Source: Orobanche coerulescens
Taxonomy: Eukaryota > Streptophyta > Magnoliopsida > Lamiales > Orobanchaceae
DNA: 64,000 bases
Assembly: GCA_033398695.1 (NCBI GenBank)
Contig: CM065817.1
Coordinates: 65,460,001-65,524,000 of the forward strand
Direction of reading: 5' to 3'
The position numbers and the translations under genes are program-made. Under the pieces are notes generated by a model. That model worked only from the letters and a program-made list of their open reading frames with translations. It did not search any database and was not told the origin of the DNA. Shown piece by piece: positions 21,608-33,551 of this stretch (within the stretch, counting starts at the first letter, position 1; every line of letters starts with the position of its first letter).

Positions 21608-24600
21608 TCAAATTTGCCTAATGACAATGACGTTGAAGAAATTCACATGGATTGGCCCGAGTCATCCATACAGGCCGAAGCTAGACGTGCCCCATCTCAT
21701 CTGAGTCTTAGAGAGGAGTTTGTGTCCTTTCGAGAGGAGACCCGACAGCGACATGACGAGATGTTGACTTTATTGCGACAGATGCATGAGTCGCATGTCC
21801 AGCAGGGCCACTTCCCTCCGCCTACTCAGTTGGAACGGTTGTAAGTATTTCTTGACCACTTGTTTTTAAAATTTTGCACTTTCCTTTGTACGTATATTCT
21901 TTAATTTAAGTTTGGGGGGAGAGATTGGGTCAAGAAATACTTGTATTTTATGATTTTTGTTTTACTTTTGGTTTGCATTTAGGTTTATTGCTTTATCATA
22001 TTTATTGCTTTCGCATGGGTAATATTTTATTAGCATTTCAGTTTGTGTTTTGTTTAAGTATTTTGCTTTTGATAAAAACTCGAAAAAATAAACTCTTGTC
22101 TTAGATGCCCTTGTATTCATTTGGTTATTTTGATATACAAGTTGAGGATGATTTGATGAGAAAAAAATATAGATAATCAAAAGGGTGTGGAATTGAATAC
22201 ATAGTCTAATATCTTGGAGTATGGACAAATTTTAACTTGTGAGCTTTTGAGCCTTTGTGCATAATTGAATTTGCAAGTTTATTGTTGAGCGTACCATTCA
22301 TGTCTTAGGACTATAGAACTTTCCTTGATAGCTTATTCAAAACCACAAGTGTGTGCAAACGAGTGAAAATGATCTTAGGCGATTCTTGATTTATCCCTTC
22401 AATCCTTTTGGCCTACCCAATAATTATTAAATCCCTAGTTAGCCCATTTAAGCCTTTAAGCCTATTTTTTTAGCCACATAATGAGCTTTCCATTTCAGAA
22501 TATCCTTTTTCCCTATACTTGAGCTTTTTAGAATTAATTGGTAGAAGGACAAATTAAGAACGTGTGGTGGCAACTAGAGAAGTTTGTTTTAATTTCAAGT
22601 TTGGGTTGGTTCATATCGATTTATCAAAATAATTTGAAAAAATGGTGCGGTCTATTACATGAAGGGTCATACTGGGTCTGCCCGAATTATTTGCCCAGAT
22701 AATTGGACAGTAGCAAAAAAAATGTTGCGTTATTCACTTCTAAAAGCATTTTCTGCTAGTAACATAAGTTAAGGGGTTGAAAGAAGCAAATTTTAAGATG
22801 TTGAGCTTCTTAAGTGTTTCATGGATGCGAAGTGATTAATGTGATTTTATTCTAACTTGCTAAAGTCAAAGTCACTTAACCCATATTTATCTTACCCCGA
22901 ACAAAAATCCTACATCACAACCAGTGAAGTCCTTTTTATTCACAAATTTGTATGCACAAAATCGTGGTAGAGATGTAGACGATTGACAAGCTTATATGGA
23001 TTCCTATTTCATTGAATGAGTTTTAAGCATATACACGTCCTTTTATACACTTTGAGAGTGAGTGAATACACTTGACCATTGAGGTTTTTATTTTCCAAGT
23101 ATTAGCTATGATGTTAAGAAAGCACATGGAGATTTGATGAATCTATTAACTCGGCTTATTCATTTCTTAAGAAGTATTGAAAAATCTACATAATTGTCCT
23201 TTGAGGTCTGTTGATAGTTCAATACCCTTGGTAATTGTGTTCAAAGTGCATTTCTCAGTACGATCAACGTTTAAGTGTGGGGATTTTGTTTACACTCATT
23301 TTTACACACGTTTATATAGTGTTTATTAAGAATTTATTATTCTAAAATATGTAGAATTGTGTTGTTTGTGCTTAAATTGTGTTTGTTGGACTCGATTACG
23401 CTTGGGTATATTTTGTTGTTTTTAATAGGTGTTTTTAAGGCCATTGTCAAGTATGGATAAAGTCCCAACCCCCGACGCATACTAAGCGATGTACGAACAG
23501 GAGAATAAACTAAAAAAGCGAAGCTGGATCGGACAACACAGTACGGGCCGTGTCAAATATCACGGACATGGCCGTGTCATGTTCCAACAGTTTTGCTATT
23601 TCTACGATAGTACGACACGGCCGTGTTATTTGACACATCCCGTGTCGCCAGATGTTGACAAATGCCTTTTTAGACTTTTTGCCAAACCTACCTACTTTGG
23701 ATGGATTTTGGAGACCTTGGAGGGGTGAATTTACGGGCAAGGAGGAAAAAAAGAGTCTTGGGGTGGAAAACACTACAAAAAGGGGATTCGAAGGATTAGG
23801 AAAGGAGATTGAAGAGAGTTTTGAGAAAGTGGAAAGAAGACAAATACAAGATTGAGAGGAATCAAAGACCAAAATGAGGGAATTTTGACAAGGCATCAAG
23901 AAGAACACTTGAAGGAAGAGGGAGAACACTTCAAGTCTTGAATCAAGACCGACCTAGAAATCATACGAGTTTTATCTTCTCCCTATCTTTTACTTATTTT
24001 GTTGTTTATACAGATTGAGCATGTTGAACATCATGATAATTTATCTTTCTATTTTCACCATGTCCAGCTAAACTTGTTAAATTCCGGGCATGGGAGTACG
24101 TTGAATTACTACGGTTTTGAAGGATTAATGATTATATATACCTATTGTGATTCCATTTTCAAATACTTGGTTATAATTCATGTTGGAACACTTGATCAAT
24201 ATTTTTACATGTTTAACTTAATTGCTCATAATTCGAGAGAAGAGGGCATTGATAGGTCTCGAGTATTTTGATATAATTAATTACGATATTGAGAAACCGG
24301 TGATGAACTATGATGATATTTGATCTTATGAACTTTTTGGAGTTAGATAATTTATAATAGATGGATACGTCATTGTAAGTTGTTTAATATATGTTTTAAT
24401 GCATCTTGAGAGGGACTTTAAGATATTGTTGTGATTATCATTTTGGGAACGCACATGGAGGTCTAGTTAAATCAATTTCGATTAAACCTAGCAATCGACG
24501 GAAACCTAGTCTTTGAATATATCTTTTGAACTCTAAAAATTCTTTTTGATTCGATTAATATAATTTTTTTAAATTAGTCTTATCATCTTTACCTTTTAGA

Positions 24601-24760
24601 TAACCATTCTTCAAATTTTCAAACGTCTAGATAAAATTGAAATCACTACGATCTAGTAATTAATACAATAGAAGTAATTAGTCTCTATGGATTACAACTT
24701 TGCTCGCCACTTTCTACAACTACTCCGTATACTTGTTGGTAGTAAAATAATTAGCGAACA
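21608..24760 (+). mobile_element. 3' portion of an Athila-like Ty3/gypsy element
   Basis: Three parts are visible. First is the end of an open frame (21608-21844) rich in charged residues (LREEFVSFREETRQRHDE). Next comes a purine tract TTTAAGTTTGGGGGGAGA at 21906-21923 and a second one, AGTGTGGGGA, at 23274-23283. Last is an LTR from TGTTTACACTC at 23287 to TTAGCGAACA at 24760. The LTR carries GGCCGTGTC/GACACGGCC palindromes and a tail of the Athila type. The 5' LTR, gag and pol are missing. CTGAG occurs on both sides (21603-21607 and 24761-24765), which may be chance. Confidence 0.6.
23287..24760 (+). repeat. LTR of the Athila-like fragment
   Basis: About 1474 bp, bounded by TGTTTACAC and GCGAACA, following a purine tract. 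The region 23525-23650 contains repeated ACGGCCGTG-type palindromes. Internal phrases near 24440-24520 match my memory of Athila LTR tails, which normally end ATTAGCGA followed by CA and a TTGGCGCC primer site; here no primer site follows, consistent with a 3' LTR. Confidence 0.6.
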
Positions 24761-25072
24761 CTGAGCTCAAACCAACTTTTTACCACTCAAGTTCGAATTG
24801 GGTATGGGTAATTTAATTTGAGTTTCAGCCCGATCTGAGATGGTTTCATTGAATCTTTGTAAAAAATAAAAATAATAATAATTGGTTATATATATATATA
24901 TTAATTTTACACCCGTGCGATGCACGGGGGTGCCCATAAATGATGTTGTAAGAACATACACACACATGGAAATTTAATAGATCCAGTTATAGGGACAAAG
25001 TTGCAGAATATAAAATCTAGAATGGTTGATGCGGTAATTATATGTAAATATTGAACGGAACGGAAAAATATT
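24761..25072. other. AT-rich flank with a CCCGTGC/GCACGGG hairpin
   Basis: Contains a (TA)n run at about 24889-24902. A perfect 7-bp stem CCCGTGC-GAT-GCACGGG follows at about 24912-24928. Such hairpins occur near Helitron 3' ends, but the CTAG terminus is absent here. No gene supported. Confidence 0.45.
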
Positions 25073-26223
25073 TGTTGTGTCGAGAATTATACTCTCCGAC
25101 CCGCGATCGCCTCGGAGATCGGGCGACCTAGTCACTGCCGAGCAGCCGAGGTAGAACTGCCGACCAGCGACCAGGCGGCCTAGCCTTAGCCCAGCAGTCA
25201 GGATAAATCGGCCAACCGAAGGTCCCAGGACAAGTCTGGGTGCTGAGCGATCGACATCAGATACGATCGTCTCTCGGTACTTGGCGACTGACTCCTGGCG
25301 ACCGACTAGCGGACGATCATCTCCCGGCACCTGCCGACCGAGCCTTGGTGACCGACCGATGCCGACCCTCAGCGACTGGCCGATGCCGACCCTCAGCGAC
25401 TGGCTAGAGACGACCGCATCATGCCGATAGTCATCCAGTAGGCAAAGGCCGAGCCTCAGGACTAAGCCCACGTGCAGAGCCGAGACAAGATCCGCAATTC
25501 ACGGATCATTGACCACAGCCTATCATCATCCGTCCACCAGCCGACAAGCCCGCCGAAAGTTGTCAGTAGGACCGCATGTGACAGTGACTCCGGACACGTG
25601 CTGGCTCCTCATTGGACCGCCCAGCTGGCTGCCGGCTGTAGTCTTGGACATTAGGCAGACTGCCAGCATCTACCTTGGACTTTAGGCCGACAGCCTGTGT
25701 GATCGCCCCATTATAATATTGACCGGCAGACGATCGCCCCATTATTATAATGGCCGGAAGGCGGTCGCCCGCCAGAAGACAAGACTCGGCTGTCCCTATA
25801 TATACAAGGCTCCCTGCACTCGGCCAAAGCTCGGCATTGTCGCGATTTCAGTACACATTACAGAATCAACACACAGCACTTGGCTTTCTCCAACTCTTGG
25901 CAACAGCTACCTTTCGGTGCTTACTTCTCCCGGCCTCTCTCATCAAGCAGACGATCGACAAGGACGAAGAACACCGAGCTTCGCTCAAGAGCCGGATTAA
26001 CAGAGTCTTTTTACACTCATTGTATTTAGATTTCTCACGTTAATACTTGTATCCACGAATATTTGTATTAATAACATCTCGCGAGAGCATTCAAGCCCGG
26101 GCCTAACAAACCCGGCAAATCTTGTGTTTATTCATATTCTCTCGGAAGTGGTCCCGCAAATTGTTGTTTGTTGTCCGTCTTCCAGCAGTATTAATCTTCG
26201 GATAAATATTTTGGGCAACAACA
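25073..26223 (+). repeat. 5' LTR of the gag-only element
   Basis: 1151 bp. GC-rich U3 with many CGATCGCC and GATCGNC repeats, then TATATATA at 25797-25804, followed by a transcribed part ending ATATTTTGGGCAACAACA. The first 300 bases contain GCCGACCCTCAGCGACTGGC twice in tandem (about 25361-25403). Confidence 0.9.
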
Positions 26224-26224
26224 A

Positions 26225-26242
26225 TTGGCGCTAGAAGAAGGG
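26225..26242 (+). other. Primer-binding site of the gag-only element
   Basis: TTGGCGCTAGAAGAAGGG follows the 5' LTR after one base. The same site lies in the recombined element at about 59967-59984 on the minus strand. The TGGCGC core is typical of Tat/Athila-group elements, which prime from a tRNA other than initiator Met; the exact tRNA is not assigned. Confidence 0.7.
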
Positions 26243-26351
26243 GATCTAACCCTCGAATTTTTATTCCTACCGTCTCGAAGAACACTCACTGTTCTCGGGG
26301 CATATACTTGAAGTGGCACTCACTGCACTTCAAAGAAATCCTTCAGAAATC

Positions 26352-27575
26352 ATGTCTTCCGCCTCCGCGTCGAAGAAAGCCGCCGGCCAGCCGGCCAGAC
26401 GCCTCGTTCCGTCACAGTCCGAGCCACAGCCGATGGTGGAAGGTAGCCGCAGCAGTCAGAAACGCTCGATCCCGTCCTTGGACGGCGGCCCAAGCCTCTC
26501 GCTCGATCGGTTCTGAACCAAGGAACAGATCGAAGAGGCCATAGCCGTCCTTCAGGAGCGACGGAGTGTTCTCGACGCGCCTCCCGATATCACCCCCTCG
26601 GTCGTCCGCTGGAAGTCCAAGCGGAAACTCAAGGCGTTACTGGCCGAGCGATCGCCAGGAGGCTCTCGTCCGCAAGAAGAGGCGCTCGCCAGCCGGGGCA
26701 CCTCTGTCTTCGATCGCCTGGGCAGTGACCCGTCTTGGCGACCACGCGGCCCCAGCTACGAGACGACGGAGTTTGAGTCCGTCACCAGGAGCTCGGCCTA
26801 CCCGACTCCCAGAAGGCAGCCCAGCCGTCTGGCTCCCCCTCGCCAAATAGCCGAGGTCGGCAGCAGCGGAGTCCGGAGATCGGTACACGATCGCCTCGGC
26901 TCCCGCTCCCAAAGCCGATCCGCAAGCGACCGAGCCACGGCGATGGCCGCAATGCAACATCAGCTCGACGACATGAAGGCGCTCCTGGAATCCAGGGCAG
27001 GCGCCGTGAATACGATCGCCGAGCTAAGCGAGCCTCTCGCGATCGACATCGAGCTCGCCCCCGTGCAGCACAAGATCGCCCCTCCACAAACACCTTTGTA
27101 CGAGGGGAGATCAGACCCCCAAATGCACCTGAGCAAGTTCAACATCTACATGACCGGGTGTGGGGCATCAGACGCGACCAGGTGCCGAATGTTCCCTATG
27201 ACGCTGGACGACCTCGCCTACAGGTGGTACACCTTACTGCCGCCTTGGTCCATCGGCTCCTTTAACCAGCTGGCGCACATCTTCACAGAGTAATTCGCCA
27301 CCAGGGTCGCTCGACCAGAAGGTCCCCTTCGCATGATGCAAATCAAGCAGGGAGAAGAAGAGTCCGACTCGGACTACATCAACCGGGTAGACGTGATCAT
27401 CCTCAACGGCGAGCCCGTAAGCGATGAGGTCGCCCTCTACGCGGTCCTAGGAGGATTCCATGGTTTTTCGCCGATGTTCAGGCATCTCACGAAGAACCAA
27501 CCTGCGACCTACGCAGCCTTCCGAGCAAGAGCCGCAGACTTTCTGGCCAGGCAAAGGTTTCTCCTTAGCCTCTGA
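26352..27575 (+). pseudogene. Gag-like open frame with two in-frame stops
   Basis: The ATG at 26352 begins MSSASASKKAAGQPARR. One frame continues to TGA 27573-27575, interrupted by TGA at 26514-26516 and TAA at 27291-27293. The first 200 residues are arginine/serine-rich and disordered. The later part (PLYEGRSDPQMHLSKFNIYM, then AYRWYTLLPPWSIGSFNQL and IKQGEEESDSDYINR) matches the retrotransposon gag core of Tat/Retand elements. No zinc knuckle or protease follows. Both stops are single codons in an otherwise open frame of about 400 codons, suggesting recent inactivation. Confidence 0.8.
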
Positions 27576-28426
27576 ACAGCACGATCGGCTGCCGAGCGAC
27601 GATCTCCAGTCTTCCAGCCCGATCGCCATCATCACGCTACATCATCAGCAACCCGGAGGACACGATCGCCATCTACAGTCCCGCATCTAACATGACGGAC
27701 TAAGGCATGAGATCGCCTCCACCGCACATCATAAAGCCATGGTCCTGGTAGTCGATGGAACCGGCTGCTTCGGCCATGCAAGGTTCCTTTCGGCCGAGAT
27801 CGCCCGCCCTTCGTTTAAATACGAGGCCGGCGTAGTCTGAGGGCTCTCCAAAATTAATCAGTGGACACGATCGCCTGCCCTCAAGGTTCACCATCTAAGA
27901 TGATCTACCCGGACAATGCGACACGTGCCACTACCCCCGTCTCAACGTACCCCGTCGAGGTTCGCCATCTCCATGGCGGGCCGAGGTGGAAGCAGAGCTA
28001 ACAAACCGCAGAGGTGGAGTTGATTCATCCGACGCTGCCCCGCGCAAGGACTCCTCTAGACCGAGACCGCACGCCCTTCGTTTAAATACGAGGCGAGGCG
28101 CAGCCTAACAGAGGACCCTCATAATAAAGTGAGTCACGAGACACTCAATGTCTTCGCGCACAAGACACGGTCATGGAATCGGTCCATCGAATTCCGCGAC
28201 TGTGCTCGATTCCTCAAACAAAGGAAACCATCAAGTTTCTGAGGGGGATCGGCCAATGTTGTTTTTTGCAGGTACAAGACCGAAAGATAGCTAGCCAATC
28301 GACCATGATAGCCCAAGTCCGAATCCTAAGTCAGCTCAACAAGATCGCCCGTCCTCATCTTACACGATCGCCAGCAAGAACCACCTCGCCCCATGTCTTA
28401 AACATAGGAGCAAGCTGGGGGGCAAT
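27576..28426 (+). other. Non-coding interior of the gag-only element and polypurine tract
   Basis: GC-rich sequence with repeated GATCGCC and TTCGTTTAAATACGAGGC (two copies, about 27811 and 28078). No pol motif in any frame. The last bases, AGCTGGGGGGCAAT (28413-28426), form the polypurine tract directly before the right LTR. Confidence 0.7.
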
Positions 28427-29575
28427 TGTTGTGTCGAGAATTATACTCTCCGACCGGCGATCGCCTCGGAGATCGGGCGACCTAGTCACTGCCGCGAAAA
28501 CGAGGCGTAATCCGACCAGCGACCAGGCGGCCTAGCCTTAGCCCAGCAGTCAGGATAAATTGTCCAACCGAAGGTCCCAGGACAAGTCCCGGTGCCGAGC
28601 GATCGACATCAGATACGATCGTCTCTCGGTACTTGGAGACCGACTCCTGGCGACCGACTAGCGGACGATCATCTCCCGGCACCTGCCGACCGAGCCTTGG
28701 TGACCGACCGATGCCGACCCTCAGCGACTGGCCGATTCCGACCCTCAGCGACTGGCTAGAGACGACCGCATCATGCCGATAGTCATCCAGTCGGCAAAGG
28801 CCGAGCCTCAGGACTAAGCCCACGTGCAGAGCCGAGACAAGATCCGCAATTCACGGATCATTGACCACAGCCTGTCAGCATCCGTCCACCAGCCGACAAG
28901 CCCGCCGAAAGTTGTCAGTAGGACCGCATGTGACAGTGACTCCGGACGCGTGCTGGCTCCTCATTGGACCGCCCAGCTGGCTGCCGGCTGTAGTCTTGGA
29001 CTTTAGGCAGACTGCCAGCATCTACCTTGGACTTTAGGCCGACAGCCCGTGTGATCGCCCCATTATAATTTTGGCTGGCAGACGATCACCCCATTATTAT
29101 AATGGCCGGAAGGCGGTCGCCCGCCAGAAGACAAGACTCGGCTGCCCCTATATATACAAGGCTCCCTGCACTCGGCCAACTCTCGGCATTGTCGCGATTT
29201 CAGTACACATTACAGAATCAACACACAGCACTTGGCTTTCTCCAACTCTTGGCAACAGCTATCTTTCGGTGCTTACTTCTCCCGGCCTCTCTCATCAAGC
29301 AGACGATCGGCAAGGACGAAGAACACCGAGCTTCGCTCAAGAGCCGGATTAACAGAGTCTTTTTACACTCATTGTATTTAGATTTCTCACGTTAATACTT
29401 GTATCCACGAATATTTGTATTAATAACATCTCGCGATAGCATTCAAGCCCGGGCCTAACAAACCCGGCAAATCTTGTGTTTATTCATATTCTCTCGAAAG
29501 TGCTCCCGCAAATTGTTGTTTGTTGTCCGTCTTCCAGCAGTATTAATCTTCGGATAAATATTTTGGGCAACAACA
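28427..29575 (+). repeat. 3' LTR of the gag-only element
   Basis: 1149 bp and very similar to the left LTR; one visible difference is near 28494-28512, where GCCGCGAAAACGAGGCGTAA replaces the left-copy sequence. TATATATA recurs at about 29149-29156. Confidence 0.9.
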
Positions 29576-30186
29576 ATGTTCACACAAAGTAAAAACACAC
29601 TTTTTTCAAAAAGTAATTTGTCATCCTAGTAATATTTGCTTAATGTGCAAACCCGCATATATCTAATCGATTTCACAAAATATGAAGTATGAGAAGACAC
29701 AGTTTATCCCATAAGAATCATTTAGCGAGACTGGTGGTTGGAAGCGGGAACATTTAAGTGAGGAAGTAGCAATTAATGACTTACCATAACACACACACAA
29801 CCAACTAATACACACACCACATACAATATGAGGCGAATAGGCACAGTTGGGGTGCAACCTACATGCATGTATAGAAATACATAATAAACACGACAGTATA
29901 AAACACAGGCACATAGGCAGTACACAAACAAACGACAACTCATTTTAAACAAAATCAATTGTCGGAACATGGGTTGAAGTTAGAAGCAAATTGGTGGTAA
30001 CAAATAGGTAAAACAACAACGAAAGAGCACAGACGTTTCAACGGACCGTTCTAATTTATGCGAGCAAGGAACATACGAGATAATTGAATTGAACATAACA
30101 ACACTTGATTGTATTACATATCACACATACACAAACAAAAATCACAGTATGAAAATAAACCTACACATACATGCATCACACAAACA

Positions 30187-30227
<41 letters not shown>

Positions 30228-31577
30228 TATTATAAAAATGCAGGTGGTTTTTGCAATTTTCCTTCATATAAGTGTTCTATTGTCATAAGAATAAAAAAGT
30301 AGACGCGGAGATAAGAAGAATGGCCATTTCCTCGAGTGTCCAATGTACGCAGATACAACAGCAAGCCACATTGATTTGTCTACCTCAATTCTTGGAAGTC
30401 CTATATATATAGCTCTTTTATAAACACAAGTGCCACAGAAAATAGAACACATAACAGACGTAGAAGAAGGCACACATGATAGAAGAAGAGCAATCATGCA
30501 ACACACACAAACGCACACGAAGCACACATATGTAATAAACACCTAACATAGTATAAACACACAGATAACAACTCATTATGCAAAAAATCAGCTGTCAAAA
30601 CATGAGAATGAAATTATAAACACGCCAGTGGTAACAAATCGGTAAAATAACAGACAATTTTGGGATTTTTCATTTTTGGAAAAGGAATGTCAGTCCTTTG
30701 AACATCAAATAAGCATGAAAATATAAAACATAGACACCCAAATATCATTGCAGCGATATTTAAAAAGAGTAATGTGAGGAAACAACCAACGAAATAATAT
30801 TCAAAGAGAAAATATTTAGGAAGTACATAAAACATAAAATGAAGAACGACAAAACTATTAATCTATATCTCACCAGTGAAGCTTTTATAAAATTCTCTCA
30901 CCAATGTTTAAGGTTTAATAAATTATCATCCTAGAGTTTATTTCGGTCCAAAATAATCAATTAATACATGGTATACTGATAACATATCCTGAACCCATGC
31001 CAGAACAATGCTAGCGTAGTAGGCAGAGAAAATTAGACTTCCACAACATAATTTGGTGTTGGCGGACCTTATTTGTTGCCCTCAAAATCTCAGTAAGATT
31101 TGATTGTATAAAATATTAAATATGTAACATGCATATAAAAAGTATATTTCTATATCTGGAGTGTATGGACAAACGCATAGACCTCAGAGCTTCACAATGG
31201 AGCATTTAATTGATCCTTGTTAAGGTGTAATGGCAAAAGGTTTGAAGTTCTAGGGAGAAAAGCGTAATGTATAGGACTTACAAGAAACACAGGAGGAAAA
31301 TATACTACCACATAGCAGAGACACACACAGACATACACTAACCAGTAGATCTAATACATAAACCTAACTGTATGCTCACAGACAGAACACACATGAAAAT
31401 CCTCAAACACACACAACATACATCAACCACACAAAACAGTACATGTCCACAAGACATGCTCCCATGTACACCAGCAAGATTAGGTGTATACAATAAACAC
31501 CAAACAACACACATACACACCATAAACATTCAGCACAGCACATATTTATATATGCAGACACAAAAACACACACAAGA

Positions 31578-31622
<45 letters not shown>

Positions 31623-33054
31623 ATGCACATACATAATATATATTTAAACCCAACGGATTGCTAAAATACAAAATTGAAGCTATAAACACATTGTTCATAA
31701 CAATAGCCTCACAATGGTATAAAAATTTTAAAATTGCATTGGCAGAAGAATTAGTACAGGCATTCCAATGGCATATGATTATCAATTATATCTTTGACTT
31801 TCTGTTCTTCCGATAAGAAGGATACTTGTAGTTTAACGAAAAATAATATATGATGCCTTAGATTTGGGACTAAGTTTCTCTAACCTCGATTTTAGCTCTC
31901 AAAATAATGACACCCCTATATGCTAACAAACTAACTAATAGTTCCTCCGTTATACAACAATACATCAAATGATGATTATTGGATATCATCAATATATTTT
32001 ATTCTCAAGTAATACAGCGGCATAACAAACAAACAAAACAAGTTGTAAGCACCCTAGCTATACACCTCGTACAGAAGCACATTCGTGCACATGTGCAATT
32101 GAAATGATTGCAGAATATTGGCCTACGAAATAAGATCTAATATTTGTACGTGCATAAGTAACACCACATATCAGAAAGCTGCATCTGGCCTTTACAAAGA
32201 AAAAGAACAGAAAAACTATAATATAAAAATTGAAAATCCAAAACCATAGGTAGCTGGAAATATAAGCAATACAATGATTAAGAAGATACTATAATCAGAA
32301 ATAAAGTGGTCATCTTTCAAAACCTTGCCTCAAAAAAGAATATGTTGCCATTAAAGCCAAATCCACATGACGATGTACTACTTTACACATGTATGCTCAG
32401 TGATAGCTACGGTTGTTCGTTATAGTGAAATAAATGCATCACAATGCATTTCCTAGCAAATAATATAACAAAAATGGTCAATAAGCTCCTTATTTTTGCA
32501 ATACAAACACACCGATGACATGCACATTGAAAAGAATGGAACATAAATAAAGGACACTTCATAATATGCAAACACAGCTAACCTAGAATATGCAATACAT
32601 ACCATCTGATACGATGCCTAATCATATGCGAAGCCTTAGCGTAGAGTTAAAGCATGGAAAACCACAAATAAACCTCATAGTTCTTGTAATTAAACCAAAA
32701 AGGTCGATGTGTCATTCAAAAGGAATAATTCCAATTGTAGCACTTGAAATTATACCTCACCTGTGGTACCCAACTGGTGGAGCCTGTATCAATTCTGGTA
32801 CACCCCATATTTTGCTTTACAATCACTTACACCACATCCCGTCAAACATTCATCAAATTCGGGATATTATAAGTGATTGAAAAAAACATGGATACCAAAT
32901 TGATGGATATTTAGGTCACAAATAAAACATGAAAACTGAACAGCCCAAATTTAGGTCACAACGAAATTAAAATAAACCCGAACACATACACATATACAAA
33001 TAAATAAACACGCACGAACAATTAGAGGTACGTGACGTTGTTATATCTATCAGA
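29576..33054. other. CA-rich low-complexity region with weak minus-strand exon-like islands
   Basis: The plus strand is strongly rich in CACA and ACACAC, with (TA)n(CA)n tracts at about 30189-30228 and 31571-31622. A block around GGTAACAAAT-GGTAAAAC occurs twice (about 29993 and 30628). Short minus-strand islands look codon-like, for example IEVDKSMWLAVVSAYIGHSR near 30316-30395 and ILRATNKVRQHQIMLWKS near 31027-31085. They cannot be joined into a protein I recognise. Probably introns and decayed exons of an old gene, perhaps the SDA1-like gene next door; no firm gene call. Confidence 0.3.
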
Positions 33055-33551
33055 CCAGTACCTCTAAGGAGTCGTAATCGGCCTCCAAAGAGTCCTTTCG
33101 TCCGCAAGGTTGCCAGTCTATATACCTCTAATCACAAGAAAAAATACAGCCCAAAGCTCAAATAAAATAACGTTATTGCGCATTTTCTTATATAAGGCCA
33201 GATATCGGAGCAATCCTTCATTCATTATCTAGTTGTAGGAAAGAAAATATAATTCAGAAAGCATTGCACCATGTATTATAATTCTAATTAATATAAAGAG
33301 GCCGTTACCAAAGGCATTCGCGAATAAATTTCCCTCGTTGTATTCAGTCCAACAGCGATGGCCTGTCGGAGAGAAGTGATCAGACATACAAAGCACACAA
33401 GAGGGAAAAAGAAAAAATAAAAGAGAAAAAAAAAAACTTTTGATGTATCATGTAAAAACTTGTTCACTATACATGTGGGAAGTGGGTTGACAAAATAAGG
33501 AGGGACCTGTTCATAAACAAGTACAAATGTTGAAAATCGATGGCCTCCATA
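33055..33551 (-). pseudogene. Decayed fragment of an SDA1-like ribosome-biogenesis gene
   Basis: SDA1 is a nuclear protein needed for 60S subunit maturation and export. In minus-strand order the fragments are: VPPYFVNPLPTCIVNKFLHD (from 33506 down), AIAVGLNTTREIYSRMPL (33362-33309, clean GT/AG ends), and NEGLLRYLALYKKMRNN (about 33220-33165). A weak match to the region after it follows near 33118-33055. These align in order with the SDA1 stretch typically reading VPPDAVEP, AIAVGLNVVREI and DLALYKKSREKA. The upstream part is cut at 33552 by the truncated gypsy 2 LTR. Identity is from remembered family sequence; substitutions and lost exons show it is not functional. Confidence 0.6.

Larger units (their letters stand above)
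25073..29575 (+). mobile_element. Gag-only LTR retrotransposon (TR-GAG type, Tat/Retand-like LTRs)
   Basis: 4503 bp with LTRs of 1151 and 1149 bp that start TGTTGTGTCG and end GGCAACAACA. A primer-binding site follows the left LTR and a polypurine tract precedes the right one. The flanking 5-mers ATATT (25068-25072) and ATGTT (29576-29580) match at four of five positions. The 2.2-kb interior encodes only a gag-like protein with two stops; no protease, RT or integrase motif was found in any frame. It would depend on proteins of a related full-length element. Confidence 0.85.

Noticed and set aside
25472..26000. Open frames in the gag-only element LTRs (25472-26043, repeated at 28824-29395)
   Set aside because: They occur in both LTRs at the same places, overlap the promoter and have no domain; LTR sequence without stops.
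26566..27145. Minus-strand and alternative-frame open frames over the gag-like region
   Set aside because: The sequence is GC-rich and stop-poor in every frame. Only the plus-strand frame from 26352 shows gag similarity.
31372..31785. Frames rich in His/Thr or Cys/Val over the CA repeats
   Set aside because: Translations of (CA)n and (TA)n microsatellites.
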